Positions 11,626 through 21,265 of a stretch of DNA of 64,000 bases are shown here, one piece after another (position 1 is the stretch's first letter; each line of letters starts with the position of its first letter). The DNA is from Strigamia acuminata. Lineage: Eukaryota > Arthropoda > Chilopoda > Geophilomorpha > Linotaeniidae. A program made the position numbers and the translations under genes. The stretch is from the NCBI GenBank assembly GCA_949358305.1, contig OX442314.1, forward strand, positions 39,529,211 through 39,593,210, in the 5' to 3' direction. The notes beneath the pieces are model-generated. The model did no database searches. It was not told where the DNA came from and saw nothing but the letters and a program-made list of their open reading frames with translations.

Positions 11626-13165
11626 TTATTTATGATTATACAAGTGGCAATCATTGCAAAAATAAACAAATTTTGTGAGTGTGGATTGTAAACAAGAAAT
11701 ACATTTTGTATATGAGGAACGGAAACAAGAGATTCGATCTTCCTTTCTGAACGTCCGTGAATTCACGATGGTCAAAATATTCAATAAATCCACGTCACGT
11801 ACTACCATTACAACATGATAAAGTGTATAAAAATAATCTGTGATAGAACAAAAAAGAGTAAAACAATCTAAAAATCCAAAATTTAAATTACCCTCAGCCG
11901 TAGAAAAGGCGACAAGAATGTCAGCATATTGGGGTCCTTGAAACGCTCCACTCTGCTCGATCAACTTGGAATCAAATGCAAGCGCCTTGTTTTGGTATTT
12001 CTTCAAAAGCTGATTTATTTTGATGGCTTCGTCGTTTCCTTTACATGTCTCCAGCAGGCCAATGAATGCAGACTGACTCTCGCCAGTCCTGAAAGCTTCA
12101 CGGTTCTGTGATTGCCGGAATAGATATTTTGATGCTTTTTTCAGGCACTGGATGGAGTTGTCACTATCATCTCCACCATTATCATCCTCATCATCATCTT
12201 CATCATCATAATAATCATACGATGACGACGACATGCTGCGATTACTCTCGTCACTACTTCTTCGGCTACCCTTGTTCGTCTGTTTGCTATCCGTTTGCGT
12301 GATGGAGAACGATTCATTGTTGTCCTCGGGATCTAAAATGTCTTTCAACATGATTTTGTCGTTCGAAGTCGTCACAAGATTTTTATCCGGTGATTTTTTA
12401 ACACAACTCGAGGACACCTCCATCTCAGTCTTCGTGTTTATGCCGTCTTCAGCTTCCCAGTTTAACCGTGAAATCTTCCCTTGAATAAGGTTCGGATCTT
12501 GCACATTGATCCCCGCATCCAACTCAACTTTGGGATCTGCCTGAATAAAGAAGAGCTTCGGCTTGCCTTTAAGCGATGGACACTCAGCGTCTGTGAAATA
12601 TTTCCACAGCTCTGAAATGGGGAATAGTTTGTCCCGCGAATAAAGCAGATTTTGATTACCATACGAGGAAATAGCACATGCAAATACGTCGTAATCTTTG
12701 TGATTTACTCGTTTCGTCACTAAATAGCAAAAACAAAAAAAAAAGATAGAATAAATTGACGTTACAAACTCATCAAACTTATTAATTACAATCGTATAAT
12801 CCATCCATTATCTCGGCGTAGCTCGCATTTCGAACAATAACAATTTCTGACCTAGTGAAACCCCAATGCAACAAAATTTCAGTAAATAGACTTTCGTCTA
12901 GTTCCGCTTGCTCCGATGGTGCCAGGCCTGGAATGTCATAAATGAAATGATTAAATATGACAGCCTTTCCTCTCTGATGATTATCCATTCGATAATCGAA
13001 ATCGAGTTTCAATTCCGTGTTCATACCAGCTGGCAAAAAGCTTTTAAAACCAGTAATCAGCTGCGACAGTTTTTTAATGTTTATTATCCGAAATCCCTTA
13101 GGTTCTTTTATTAACAACAAAATTGCATTGAATTTTAATAAACTTTGAATTGAATTCCAAATTTC
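11626..13165 (-). CDS. Caspase-fold protein without catalytic His and Cys
   Basis: Three exons join in frame: 13165-12790, 12719-11892 and 11801-11626, with GT-AG introns of 70 and 90 bp. From the first possible initiator near 13120 the product is about 444 residues. Exon 1 gives the start of the p20 domain (RGKAVIFNH, then LLHWGF). Exon 2 continues with FACAISSYG, where caspases have the catalytic SHG, and ends p20 with SLKGKPKLFFIQADPKVELD, where caspases have QACRG followed by the conserved D. Thus the catalytic His is Tyr and the catalytic Cys is Asp. A Ser/Asp-rich linker of about 180 residues, including a long DDE run, leads to the p10 part (YADILVAFST). Exon 3 gives the p10 tail (DLLNILTIVN to TLTKFVYF). 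The GYVSWR-GSWF pocket segment between them is absent. No CARD or death-effector domain is visible upstream, so the 5' end may be lost. It is probably a decoy/regulatory pseudocaspase or a decaying gene. Confidence 0.8.
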
Positions 13166-13179
13166 CTAATTTTTAATTC

Positions 13180-14310
13180 AAATGTCTTGAATTTCTATTC
13201 AATTTTCCTGAATTTCTATTCAATTTTCTTGCGCCGAACTGCCGATGGAGCAATCCCAAGCGCCGGCATTGGAAGACGAAGTAATGCAGTTGTCCGTCAC
13301 GGAGGACGATGTGCTGCAATTGTCAGTGTTAGAGGGTTTGTCCCTCGAAGCACAACTTCTGCGGTGCGGCGACCCCGAGATGGACGACGCGGGTTTAGAG
13401 GCAGCCGGAGGAGGCGAAGGACCATCCCAGGAACCACGCCCCTCTGGACAGCAAGAAGGAGCGGAGTTTTTGGAACCCGTGGAGGGTGAGATCCTGCTCG
13501 AAATCGCCGACTTACCGCCTGGTGCTCCAGTGGTCTGCACGGCGCTTGTCCTGAAGGCGATCCCACGCCTCAAGCATGCGCACGCTCAGACGGTGGCGCT
13601 CTGGGTCGCCGAAGCGAAGCGGTGGAGGGAACTTCACCTGCGCTTTGTGGAGTGACGTCAGGATGACCAGGGCTATCGCCCTGATCCGACAGAGGATGTG
13701 GATCATCCTCAACGTTCCACCTGTTGCGTCAGCCGCGGCACGGAGGATACGGTGGTATGAAACGGTCCGCATCGTCGCGTGGTCGGTCGGTACTGCTATG
13801 AACGCGTGGTACCTCCACCTACCGTCCCCGTTCGTGGTCCAGACTTGGACACTGGAACAGACGGTGGGGGCGGACTACGCGGATTTCGACGCATCAATCT
13901 GCCGGGGCTACGTGGAGACACTAGCCGGACTCCCTAGGCTAGCCAACAATCATGGTTTCCAGCGGATGTTTGTACCAGCGTCCCACGAGCTCGTACCTAT
14001 CGTGATGCCACCGGAACTGGCGACGCACTCGCCGCCACCCCTACCTACGTACGAGGAGGTGCTGATGAAGCGCGTGCACAGGCAGAAGGCCTATCCCGAC
14101 AAGTTCAGCCCCAAGGTGTGGGATCCGATCGAGGATGAGTGGACGCGTGGGTCGTAGGTAAGTACGGCACGAATGTTAAGTCAAATCGACCACGCCACGC
14201 ATTGGGTTCCTACCCAGTGTGTGGCGGGTTCCGGTGCCGGTGCGTTGTGCCTTCGTGGCACCACTGCAGAGGGTGACGGGTTTCCCCATACCCCTAGACA
14301 ACGCAATAAA
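13180..14310 (+). pseudogene. Broken copy of the array gag-like gene
   Basis: The stretch 13227-14130 is a diverged copy of the C-terminal two-thirds of the gag-like protein encoded three times in the 24.6-37.2 kb array. It has the same MQLSVTEDDVLQLSVLEGLS region, the MWIILNVPPVASAAARRI region and a PTYEEV motif. An 11-bp deletion relative to the array copies (near 13650) shifts the frame, so the copy cannot give the full protein. After DPIE the sequence jumps directly into LTR sequence corresponding to 24932-25107 of the array (exon-1 start, GTAAGT donor, AATAAA), through an internal deletion. It abuts the 5' end of the caspase-fold gene. Confidence 0.85.
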
Positions 14311-15716
14311 GGCCAACCAACCAATATTGTGGGAAGTCTCTGTCATTTACGTGAAGTATGCGTCCCTACCAAGTGTTCTCAGTCCCCTGACTACACTGGA
14401 GAGACCATAGCAAAGTCACAACTCTAAAATGTATTTTTGCACATAAAAAGGCATTTTAGACCTTAAAATGCATTTTTTTTGGGGAAACAGAGATCTATCA
14501 ATACTTTCAATACTCGGTTAGATGGGTATAAAAGTATGTAAGGGCATGGAGTTAATTAAATACCCTGTGATGTCACTGAAGTTAAACAAGTTGCAGCAGC
14601 CGATGAGCAATGATGTGATATGTTGGAACCTGTAGTTACTAATTTAAGGAAAATTTAGTTTGACCTTTGACAATAAAACTTTGACTGACATACTTTGAAC
14701 ATAAACAATCCATTGAATTCTACAGTTTCTATTCAATAAATTTGATAAGAACTGTAAATTTCAATGGAATATCATATCTTTTCAATGCCCAAGGTCACAC
14801 CTGGATCTCTCATGTCGACCTTTGTGCTCCCGCTGGACGCCATCATCCTGGTAGACGTGGATGCAAGCTGCTACCCGTGTCTGCACCACCCAGAGCTGCC
14901 CTTGACCGCCAGTCGCGGCGACAAACCTAATGCTAAAACTTGGAAGTTCAATTGATTTTATTTTTTTTTCACTTTTAGATTTTATTAAGGATGATCAAGT
15001 TGTGCGTGCAAGATGCAGCAAAACACGAACAGAGATTGTGCTGTTTTTGATCCAGTCGTGGCTGATTTATTTCATTTTTTCTGAATATTAGATTTGAAAA
15101 TTTAATTTGAGTTTTTCTTCTATTTTGTGAGTTTTTTGAATGTCAAAAGCAACAAAACAATACTGAAATGTGCATAAATTTAATTAAAACCATTTAATTT
15201 GTTTATTATTTATTCATTTATTTGTTTTCAAATCCCAAATACTTCATTCAAAATAGTTTGAATTTTCAAATAGTCTATTTGAAAATCAAATCGTAAATAT
15301 ATTGAAAATACATATTGTGAAATTTAAAAATAACACAATTGAAAATGTTTGTAAAGTTATTTGTAAAATGGTCTATTTACCTAGATTGTAAATCTAAATT
15401 TCAAACTTGTAAACCCCCTTTTTTTTACACTAGGCGGCGTATTCAATAACTTCTTGTTGAAATTTTCGTCGAAATTTTCGTCGAAATGTTTTGTTCCTGA
15501 ATGTCATTGTTTATTTTCCAAATAAACGATTGTTTCATAGCCAAACTTGATCTGAGACCCGAAACCCGAAGCCTAAAATTTTTTTATATTAAAAATTGAT
15601 TATTACTTATATTAAAAATCATCCCGTGAATCGTCCATCAGCTCCGGACCAAACTTCGAATCATCTGTCAAAATAATTCAAAAAAACAAAAAATACACAA
15701 CAAAAAGTGAGCAAAA
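14311..15716. other. AT-rich non-coding stretch
   Basis: There is no gene here. A short mirrored phrase around 14425-14475 ('aaaatgtatttttgcac…aaaatgcatttttttt') and the block at 15430-15490 ('ggcggcgtattcaataac', then repeated 'gaaattttcgtc') look like pieces of small DNA transposons, but no matching second terminus was found. Confidence 0.4.
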
Positions 15717-15872
15717 TTCAAATCAATTTTTCTCGTGTTTCGACCTTTGGTGGTTCAATATCGCGCACCAAGGCTCCAACTTCCAACTTTTTAATTCAAA
15801 TCAATTTTTCTCGTGTTTCGACCTTTGGTGGTTCAATAGCGCGCACCAAGGCTCCAACTTCCAACTTTTTCC
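15717..15872. repeat. 78-bp tandem duplication
   Basis: The block starting 'ttcaaatcaatttttctcg' at 15717 is repeated at 15795 with essentially one change (atatcgcgc versus atagcgcgc). It is a recent duplication with no coding content. Confidence 0.85.
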
Positions 15873-16485
15873 CGCTCGACTAGTAGGTTCAACGAGTCGT
15901 ACAAGCAGACCCGAAAGCCGACCGAACACACTCAGCACGGTAAGTAAAAAACTTAAAATACGTTCAGTTTTCAACATGTTTAATGACATTTTTATTACTT
16001 TTTACTTTTATTTATCGACTATTGCTGAATATTGTGAAAAAAAAAAATAAATAAATTATAAAAAATAAAAATAAAACCCCAGAAAAATTCCAAATTTATT
16101 AAAAATCACTTTGAAAAAAATCCGTCAACACTGCTAACCCAATACCCAATACGCAGAACTGTGATAAATAAATAATTGATCAACGCATCTAAGAATTGGA
16201 TCGATTCCAAAAATCACGTAACAATAGATTAAAAAATGGGAGTGATTAGAAAATTTGCTGATGCCATGAAAAACCAATCAGGTAATTGATCAAATTAATC
16301 GATTTATTGATTTTACTATGGCAGTATGTTTTATTCCAACTTACATTGAAATAGAACATAGAATATTATTTGTTCTTGATCTAAGATGTTTCGGAAATAT
16401 GGTGCTTACTCAAATAGAAATATTTGAGGTCTCCACACAGTCACAAGTTCAATGGTTTACATCAATGAATTTTTTTCAGCTGCCA
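15873..16485. other. AT-rich spacer before the zinc-finger exon
   Basis: A-rich, low-complexity DNA with no recognisable gene. A pyrimidine-rich tract ending TTTTTTTCAG at about 16470-16481 looks like a splice acceptor for the zinc-finger exon that follows. Confidence 0.4.
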
Positions 16486-16672
16486 ATTGATTTCTTCTTC
16501 TTCTTCCACAAGGATACCGTTCACGACTATGGAAAGGCCAAACGCCCCCGAGCACAATTGCAACTTGTGTGAATACAAAACGAAAATCGTCCAAAGCTTG
16601 GCACGACACATGTTGACACACACTGGGGAAAAACCGTATAAGTGCCATTTGTGTACGTTTGTGTTCGTCCCG
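16482..16672 (+). pseudogene. C2H2 zinc-finger exon fragment
   Basis: After an acceptor-like TTTTTTTCAG, the frame carries a Ser-rich start, then CNLC, 12 residues, H-x3-H, the classic linker THTGEKPYKC and a second finger's CHLC. Then it runs straight into copia pol sequence at about 16676. One finger is complete and the next is cut after its second cysteine. It is therefore the truncated end of a host-type C2H2 DNA-binding gene at the right edge of the inserted segment. No other exon of that gene is visible. Confidence 0.75.
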
Positions 16673-16679
16673 GGCGCCA

Positions 16680-17270
16680 ACTTTCGTTCTTCTTTATTGA
16701 ACGGTTGCCTTTTAGACTTGCCTTGGAGGCAACTGTCACATTTGTTGACCGCGTTTTTGCTAATTTCCAGTCCCCTGACTTTGTCCTTTTTAGACATTTT
16801 ATGCAGACTGTCCAACGCAACGTGCATGAAACGTTGATGCCAAATTACATCTTTGGATGTCTCCGTCGTTGCCGCCAAAACACGTTGAGTGGACTCGTTG
16901 ACTATATACATCCCATTCTCCTTCCTTGCTTGAAGAACTTCAATGTCACTCGAATTCATGACGTGACAAAAACCATCTTTGAACGTCAACCAGAAACCCT
17001 TGGCCTCGAGTTGCGCGACGGAAAGCAAACTCATTGTTACTTCGGGAACATATAGCACATCTTTCAAGATCGTTGGCACAAGTTGCCCCTTGTAAACAAA
17101 ACTCACGCTAACATCCCCTTGACCTTCCACCTTGACCTTCTTTCCGTTGGCGATGTTTATTTCCGCCACTTTGGGATCTTCGGTCGTCACGAATTTCCTT
17201 TTCTGAGCTGTCATGTGATGACTCGCTCCCGAATCGATTACCCAAAAGTCAGTGCAGTCCGCACGCGCCG
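16680..17270 (-). CDS. pol: copia protease and gag-pre-integrase part of pol
   Basis: The frame carries the aspartic protease motif DSGASHHM, then a substrate-flap region (FVYKGQLVPTILKDVLYVP) and the gag-pre-integrase zinc-binding segment HQRFMH…CDSCLQGKSKR. It runs into the inserted segment just after KEERKL. One TAA codon at about 17272 separates it from the upstream gag frame, with no frame change. In the intact ancestor this part would have been continuous with the integrase at 10356. Its function is Gag-Pol maturation. As it stands it cannot yield a full polyprotein. Confidence 0.9.
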
Positions 17271-17271
17271 C

Positions 17272-18066
17272 TTACGCCGACATGACGTTGACCTTCTTTT
17301 GGTCACCGGAGCCCTTTGCTTCGCTACTCCTTTCTCTCTTGGGTTTATGACAGTCTCTCGCATAGTGACCGAATTTGTTACAATTGTAACATTTAATTTT
17401 CTTTAGGTCACGCTTCTGTGGAATTTTGCTTGCCATTAACACAGCCGAGTCCCGTTTGATGTCCGACGTTTCCCTTCTTGAAGATTCTGCCAGTATCATG
17501 TCTTTTATTTTGTTTGACGTGAAGTCCGCTTTCGCGATCGTGTGCACCGACGTAATCAGACTTTCGTACTCTTTGGTCAAACCACATAACATGGCCCAAG
17601 CCAAATCTGTGTCTCCGACCGTTTGGCCCGCATTCGTTAATCTTTCAGAGCATTCGGACACCCTCATGAGATACTTGTCCATACTCTCACCGGTTTGTTT
17701 TATTGTTGAATAAAGTTCTCGGCGGAGTTGGACGATGCGTAATGAATTCGTTGGTTCATAAACTTCTTTCAATCGATCCCAAGCCTCCTTCGGACTTTTC
17801 AACCCCCGTATATGTGACTGTTGTTGTGTTTTGATAGTCAAACCAATTATTGAAAAAGCTTTATTTGTCAACTCCGACAATTTCGTTGCATTGGCTTCAG
17901 TTTCTGTCCCTTCTACTACTTTCCAAAGTTTCTTCTCGGTTAATAGAAGCTTGACGCTGAATGCCCAAGACAAATAGTTGGAACCATCCATTTTTTCTAT
18001 CCCGTAGGAAGTAATACTAGACGACGACGTCGTTGTATCGGCCATTTCGTTTTGAAAAACTCTCAA
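17272..18066 (-). CDS. gag: copia Gag
   Basis: 264 codons. The N-terminal half has the DUF4219/UBN2 pattern (MDGSNYLSWAFSVKLLL, then LWKVVEGTE and SPKEAWDRLKEVYE), and near the C-terminus there is one CCHC zinc knuckle, CYNCNKFGHYARDC. This is the usual length and order for a copia nucleocapsid protein that packages element RNA. The first methionine (18066) lies about 500 bp from the 5' LTR. A second methionine a few codons later (MADTTT) may be the real start. It ends with a TAA in the same frame as the protease. Confidence 0.92.
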   Translation of the reverse strand: MRVFQNEMADTTTSSSSITSYGIEKMDGSNYLSWAFSVKLLLTEKKLWKVVEGTETEANATKLSELTNKAFSIIGLTIKTQQQSHIRGLKSPKEAWDRLKEVYEPTNSLRIVQLRRELYSTIKQTGESMDKYLMRVSECSERLTNAGQTVGDTDLAWAMLCGLTKEYESLITSVHTIAKADFTSNKIKDMILAESSRRETSDIKRDSAVLMASKIPQKRDLKKIKCYNCNKFGHYARDCHKPKRERSSEAKGSGDQKKVNVMSA

Positions 18067-18560
18067 AATCTAACAACACAACAACTGACTTTCTAGACAA
18101 TCAACTTTCCCCCAAAACAATATCAATAACAATTGGCAAACTTAATTGTATCTTAAAACTACAACAAGGCTTCGTTGCGTAGCTCCAACAATACACTTTT
18201 ATAACAATTGCACAAATGTTCGTCTTGTTTTAAGATGGCGTCGTTTTTCCTCGTTTGCACGTGCAGTTCGAAAATGGCGTCGTTGGATTCCAAATCGTTT
18301 CGCACACACGTTGAAAACAAAAACTAATGCCTTTCGTCCCTTATTTTCGGGCTCATGAAACTAATATTCAGTCGAAAAACAACTCACAGTTCCCGATTTC
18401 GTCTTGTTCGCGTCCTCGCTCGTTTTTAGGCCCGTCTTGCCACACGTTCGATTCCGCTCGTTCGAAACGTCCGTCTGACGTTCGTATCGCCTCGTCGTGT
18501 AGTCGAAACGTTCAGCTTCCCCTTCGGTACCCGTAGAACACGCCCGCGCAGTTTAACGCC

Positions 18561-18578
18561 CTGGCCCCATAACCAATC
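18561..18578 (-). other. copia primer-binding site
   Basis: Directly inside the 5' LTR, the minus strand reads GATTGGTTATGGGGCCAG. The GGTTATGGGCCAG-like core resembles the primer site used by copia-type elements that prime from an internal part of initiator tRNA-Met. Confidence 0.6.
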
Positions 18579-18766
18579 TGTTATGCTGGGGCATTCCACG
18601 AAATGAAAAGAACGGTTTTGAACAGGAAACAAAAACACGACTTTACTCGTTAAAAGATACAGAACAAGTGCGAGAAGCAAATACAGAGTTGTCATGGTAA
18701 CTTAACAATGTAAAACTTAGCAACTAGTGAATACACATTTCTTAACCATAACAATTGAACACAACA
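18579..18766 (-). repeat. copia 5' LTR
   Basis: This 188-bp direct repeat of 7582-7775 is nearly identical to it except for a 6-bp length difference and a few substitutions. It lies on the gag side, next to the primer-binding site. Confidence 0.92.
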
Positions 18767-18769
18767 GTC

Positions 18770-18960
18770 TAAAATTTGGATTTTTGGGATAAAATTGGAT
18801 TTTTGGGATAAAATTGGATTTTTGGCATAAAATTGGATTTTTGGCATAAAATTGGATTTTTATGCCAAAAATTGGATTTTTTTATTCCAAAAATTGGATT
18901 TTTTTATTCCAAAAATTGGATTTTTTTATACCAAAATTGGATTTTATTTTGCCTAAAATT
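18770..18960. repeat. AT-rich minisatellite inside the MITE
   Basis: Repeated 'aaaattggatttttg' units separated by 'ggataa', 'ggcata' or 'ttattcc'. The same unit lies at 7430-7580 on the other side of the copia insertion, which shows that copia landed inside this array. Confidence 0.85.
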
Positions 18961-19027
18961 GAATTTTTTAAAAACTAAAATGATATTTGTCTTTTGTCTA
19001 GGCCATAATCCTGCCCCTGGATAGACG

Positions 19028-20100
19028 GGTAATATTTGGCAGTATTCATCATTTCGTGTCAGTTTAGATAAAACAAAACAAAATGTGTACATTTTGGGTC
19101 GGGAATTTTATATTTTCATATTTTTTTGGGTTTGTGTGTGGCGTTGGCGAGATAATAAAAATATTTGCAAACATGAGAACAGAAATGTCTTTTGGTCTGG
19201 TTGTAAAAACAAAGAGGGAGAAAAATACAATAGGCCCATTTATAAGTATGAGAGGGAGGGGGAAATTATGGAAAGAAATATTCAGAAGTGCACTAGATTC
19301 AAATAATGATGCACCATGAGGGGATTTACAAAAAGAGGGGGAAAGGGGTGTTTGGTTTGGGCTGGGAGATTAAAGAAGATATGAAGTCAGTGTGAAGATA
19401 ATGTGAAAAAGAGGGGTGGAAAGTCAGGAGAAATGAGGTTGAAAATGGAAGGAATTTGGTGTAAAAAGGGATGGGGTGGCACTTGGTAGTGAGGGAGAGA
19501 TGTGATGGGATTTCCATCTTTTTTCTTGATGAAACAAGTAAAAACTTTGGGTAAAATAAAAAGAAAATTTAAATTGATTGTTTTCATTTGCAAATATGGA
19601 ATGCAGAAATTCAACTCTCAGCCGTTTTTCCTGCAATTAATGACTTGTTTTGACTAAACTCTAATTTCTCCCCGTGATGTTGTGACTGGTTTATTTGAAT
19701 AAAAGAGAGTTGGTTTTAGGCAAAATCCATCACAGCCCCTCATACCTGTGCATTTCACACCACTGCATCAAATCAGCAAAAACGTGTTTTTCACACACTT
19801 TTTCATGCATGCATTTATTCAAAGAAATTTGTGAAATTTGAAAATTGTTTGCTTCCGCTTTCCGGCCGTTTCCGAGTCAAAAAATGATCAAAAAATTCTG
19901 AAACCAGGCTCATTCGATTGAGAATCGAATTTTACATCCGCCTGTGTGCTTTATGTTTCCATTCGGTCGCGAAAAACTATTAATACGACGATCTTTGCGG
20001 TTGATTGAATTGGTCCCGCCCCCTTTTGGTTAGCTACACCTTTGACACGCCCTCTTTGTGTTTCATTGGTTCACCTAATTTTCTCCGCCTTTTCTCATTA
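19028..20100. other. Non-coding spacer
   Basis: A G-rich, purine-skewed block at 19210-19500 and AT-rich flanks, with only short open stretches. No known gene or repeat boundary is visible. Confidence 0.45.
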
Positions 20101-20114
20101 TTTATTTAGAAACA

Positions 20115-20831
20115 ATGGCTTGTAATTCGCAGCAGCCGCATCTCAACCTTTGTTCAACGATATTTACGTCAGTGTGAGTGTGCACAAAGGTTTGGTCAAG
20201 GCCCACATCCAGCACTACGTACCGAAAAAGGAAAGCGAAGAGGTCCAGCCGACTCCAAACGGTCTTGCTTTCGATCAACCATCTTGGGATTTGTTCGTCA
20301 GGATTTGGTCCGACATTGTAAAGACGTTCATACAGCAGGCGCGAAGCTGCTTCACATCGAAAGAACGGTAAGATAGTTGACAAAAACAAAATCTTTGTGA
20401 TGATTTGTTTGCAGTATAATAAGAAAGAAGTGACGTTGACGTACGAGGAATTCAAGAAGCTCCAAACATTACGTCAAGCAGTAAACCGGAGTTTCTCCGA
20501 ACTGAATAAAGAGTTGGCGGAACGAAAATTCCTTCAACAGGAAAGGGAAGCTTCCGCCGATTTGAAGAAAGCAGAAGAAGAGAAATTCGTCAAGCCAACT
20601 CCGTCTTCCATCGCCAAACTCGAGAAGACCGAGATTGGTAAAAAGCGAGGGCGGCCACCCAAGACAGCAGCACCACCAAGCACGGTGATTAAAAACACGA
20701 AGAAGCAAGCAATCGATTTGAGTATTTCATCCACTTCTCGTGCCGAAGAAGCAGCCACTGGTGAGACTGAAACTGCCGCAGCATACTATGACGAATATTT
20801 CGAACAAAGCCAGCGCTTTAATGATGAGTAA
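20115..20831 (+). CDS. PC4-like and AT-hook protein candidate
   Basis: A first open block (about 20126-20317) reads DIYVSVSVHKGLVKAHIQHY, then PTPNGLAFDQPSWD. This fits the strand pattern of PC4/p15-type single-stranded-DNA-binding domains, where an HIRxY strand is followed by PTxxGxxL and a Trp. A GT at 20318 and an acceptor TTTGCAG ending at 20414 join it in frame to a second block (20415-20831). That block has a coiled-coil-like EEFKKLQTLR region, an AT-hook KKRGRPPK and an acidic, Tyr-rich end. A stronger-looking donor GTAAGA near 20369 would put the two blocks out of frame. The start is unclear: the ATG at 20115 is in a different frame and a TAA precedes the first block. A DNA-binding role is an inference. 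Confidence 0.45.
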
Positions 20832-21070
20832 ATATCATTTACTTATTTTTACGTATTTTATCGTATACTTTTTGAATTAGTTAGTTTTTAATTTACATTT
20901 AAAATAGTTAGTTTTTTATTATATTGTTTGATAATCTTATTAATAATATTTTATCTACACTTTTTTTTTATTATAATTCTTATATTTGAATTAGTTAGCT
21001 TTTAATTTGTATTTAAATTAGTTAGTTTTTTTTTTATATACTGTATTGTAATCTTATTAATATTAATAAA
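20832..21070. repeat. AT-rich direct repeat
   Basis: A block of 'gaattagttagtttttaattt…ttagtta' occurs twice (about 20875-20960 and 20990-21060). It is non-coding and lies between the PC4-like candidate and a small ORF. Confidence 0.6.
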
Positions 21071-21265
21071 ATGGATGACAGTGAAAAAGAACTTTGGCCA
21101 TCCGATACGGAATTCGAAAAACAATTATTCGAAGATTCCGAATTTTGGGATAAATTAGAAAGCGAAGGTTATGCAAAACAAAAAGAAAAAGAGGCGCGTA
21201 AAAGATCTCTGAGTCCGCAACCGGGCCCCATTCAAAACTATCATAGAAAATGCGAAGTAATCTGA
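21071..21265 (+). CDS. Small acidic hypothetical protein
   Basis: 64 codons opening at an ATG in an A-rich context. The first half is acidic and aromatic (DDSEKELWPSDTEFEKQLFE), the second half basic with RKRSLSPQPGP, a possible phosphorylation-type segment. I do not recognise it. It follows the PC4-like candidate by about 240 bp on the same strand and could be a separate small gene or a late exon of it. Confidence 0.3.
   Translation: MDDSEKELWPSDTEFEKQLFEDSEFWDKLESEGYAKQKEKEARKRSLSPQPGPIQNYHRKCEVI

Larger units (their letters stand above)
10357..16679. mobile_element. 6.3-kb segment inserted into copia pol
   Basis: Reading copia pol on the minus strand, the upstream half ends KEERKL-A near 16676 and the downstream half starts A-KSRRTG near 10356. 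Joining them at the shared 4-mer GCCA (10353-10356 and 16676-16679) gives an unbroken frame, so GCCA is a plausible target duplication. The segment holds a 30-bp-class minisatellite, a caspase-fold gene, a gag copy with part of an LTR, AT-rich DNA and a zinc-finger exon. Terminal repeats are unclear: the ends start GGCCTTACAGCC and, inverted, GCCCGGGACGAA. The type of mobile element is unknown. Alternatively, the segment is host DNA placed here by repair or recombination. Confidence 0.7.
7582..18766 (-). mobile_element. Ty1/copia retrotransposon, interrupted
   Basis: Two near-identical LTRs (7582-7775 and 18579-18766) start TGTTATGC and end CAACA. They enclose gag, protease, integrase, reverse transcriptase and RNase H on the minus strand in copia order. 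The 5-mers next to the LTRs are atcta and gtcta, a target duplication with one mismatch. The LTRs differ by one 6-bp repeat and a few substitutions, so the insertion is young. A 6.3-kb foreign segment (about 10357-16679) splits pol between the protease part and the integrase. Removing it restores one continuous frame, which shows it is a later insertion. Confidence 0.93.
7368..19019. mobile_element. hAT-like MITE split by a copia insertion
   Basis: The left end starts CAGGGGCGGATTA and continues, after a spacer, with GGCCCTAGACAA. The right end, read on the other strand, starts CAGGGGCAGGATTA and continues GGCCTAGACAA. The flanking 8-mers are gttagacg (7360-7367) and gatagacg (19020-19027), matching at 7 of 8 positions. 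A CAGGGGC terminus with an 8-bp target duplication is the hAT superfamily pattern. Without the copia insertion the element is only about 467 bp. Its interior is a minisatellite of 'aaaattggatttttg' units (about 7430-7580 and 18770-18960), and no transposase is present, so it is a non-autonomous MITE. Confidence 0.7.

Noticed and set aside
16487-16837. Zinc-finger gene continuing to 16837
   Set aside because: After about 16675 the plus-strand frame runs over copia pol sequence, so only the part up to the second finger's CHLC is real zinc-finger coding sequence.
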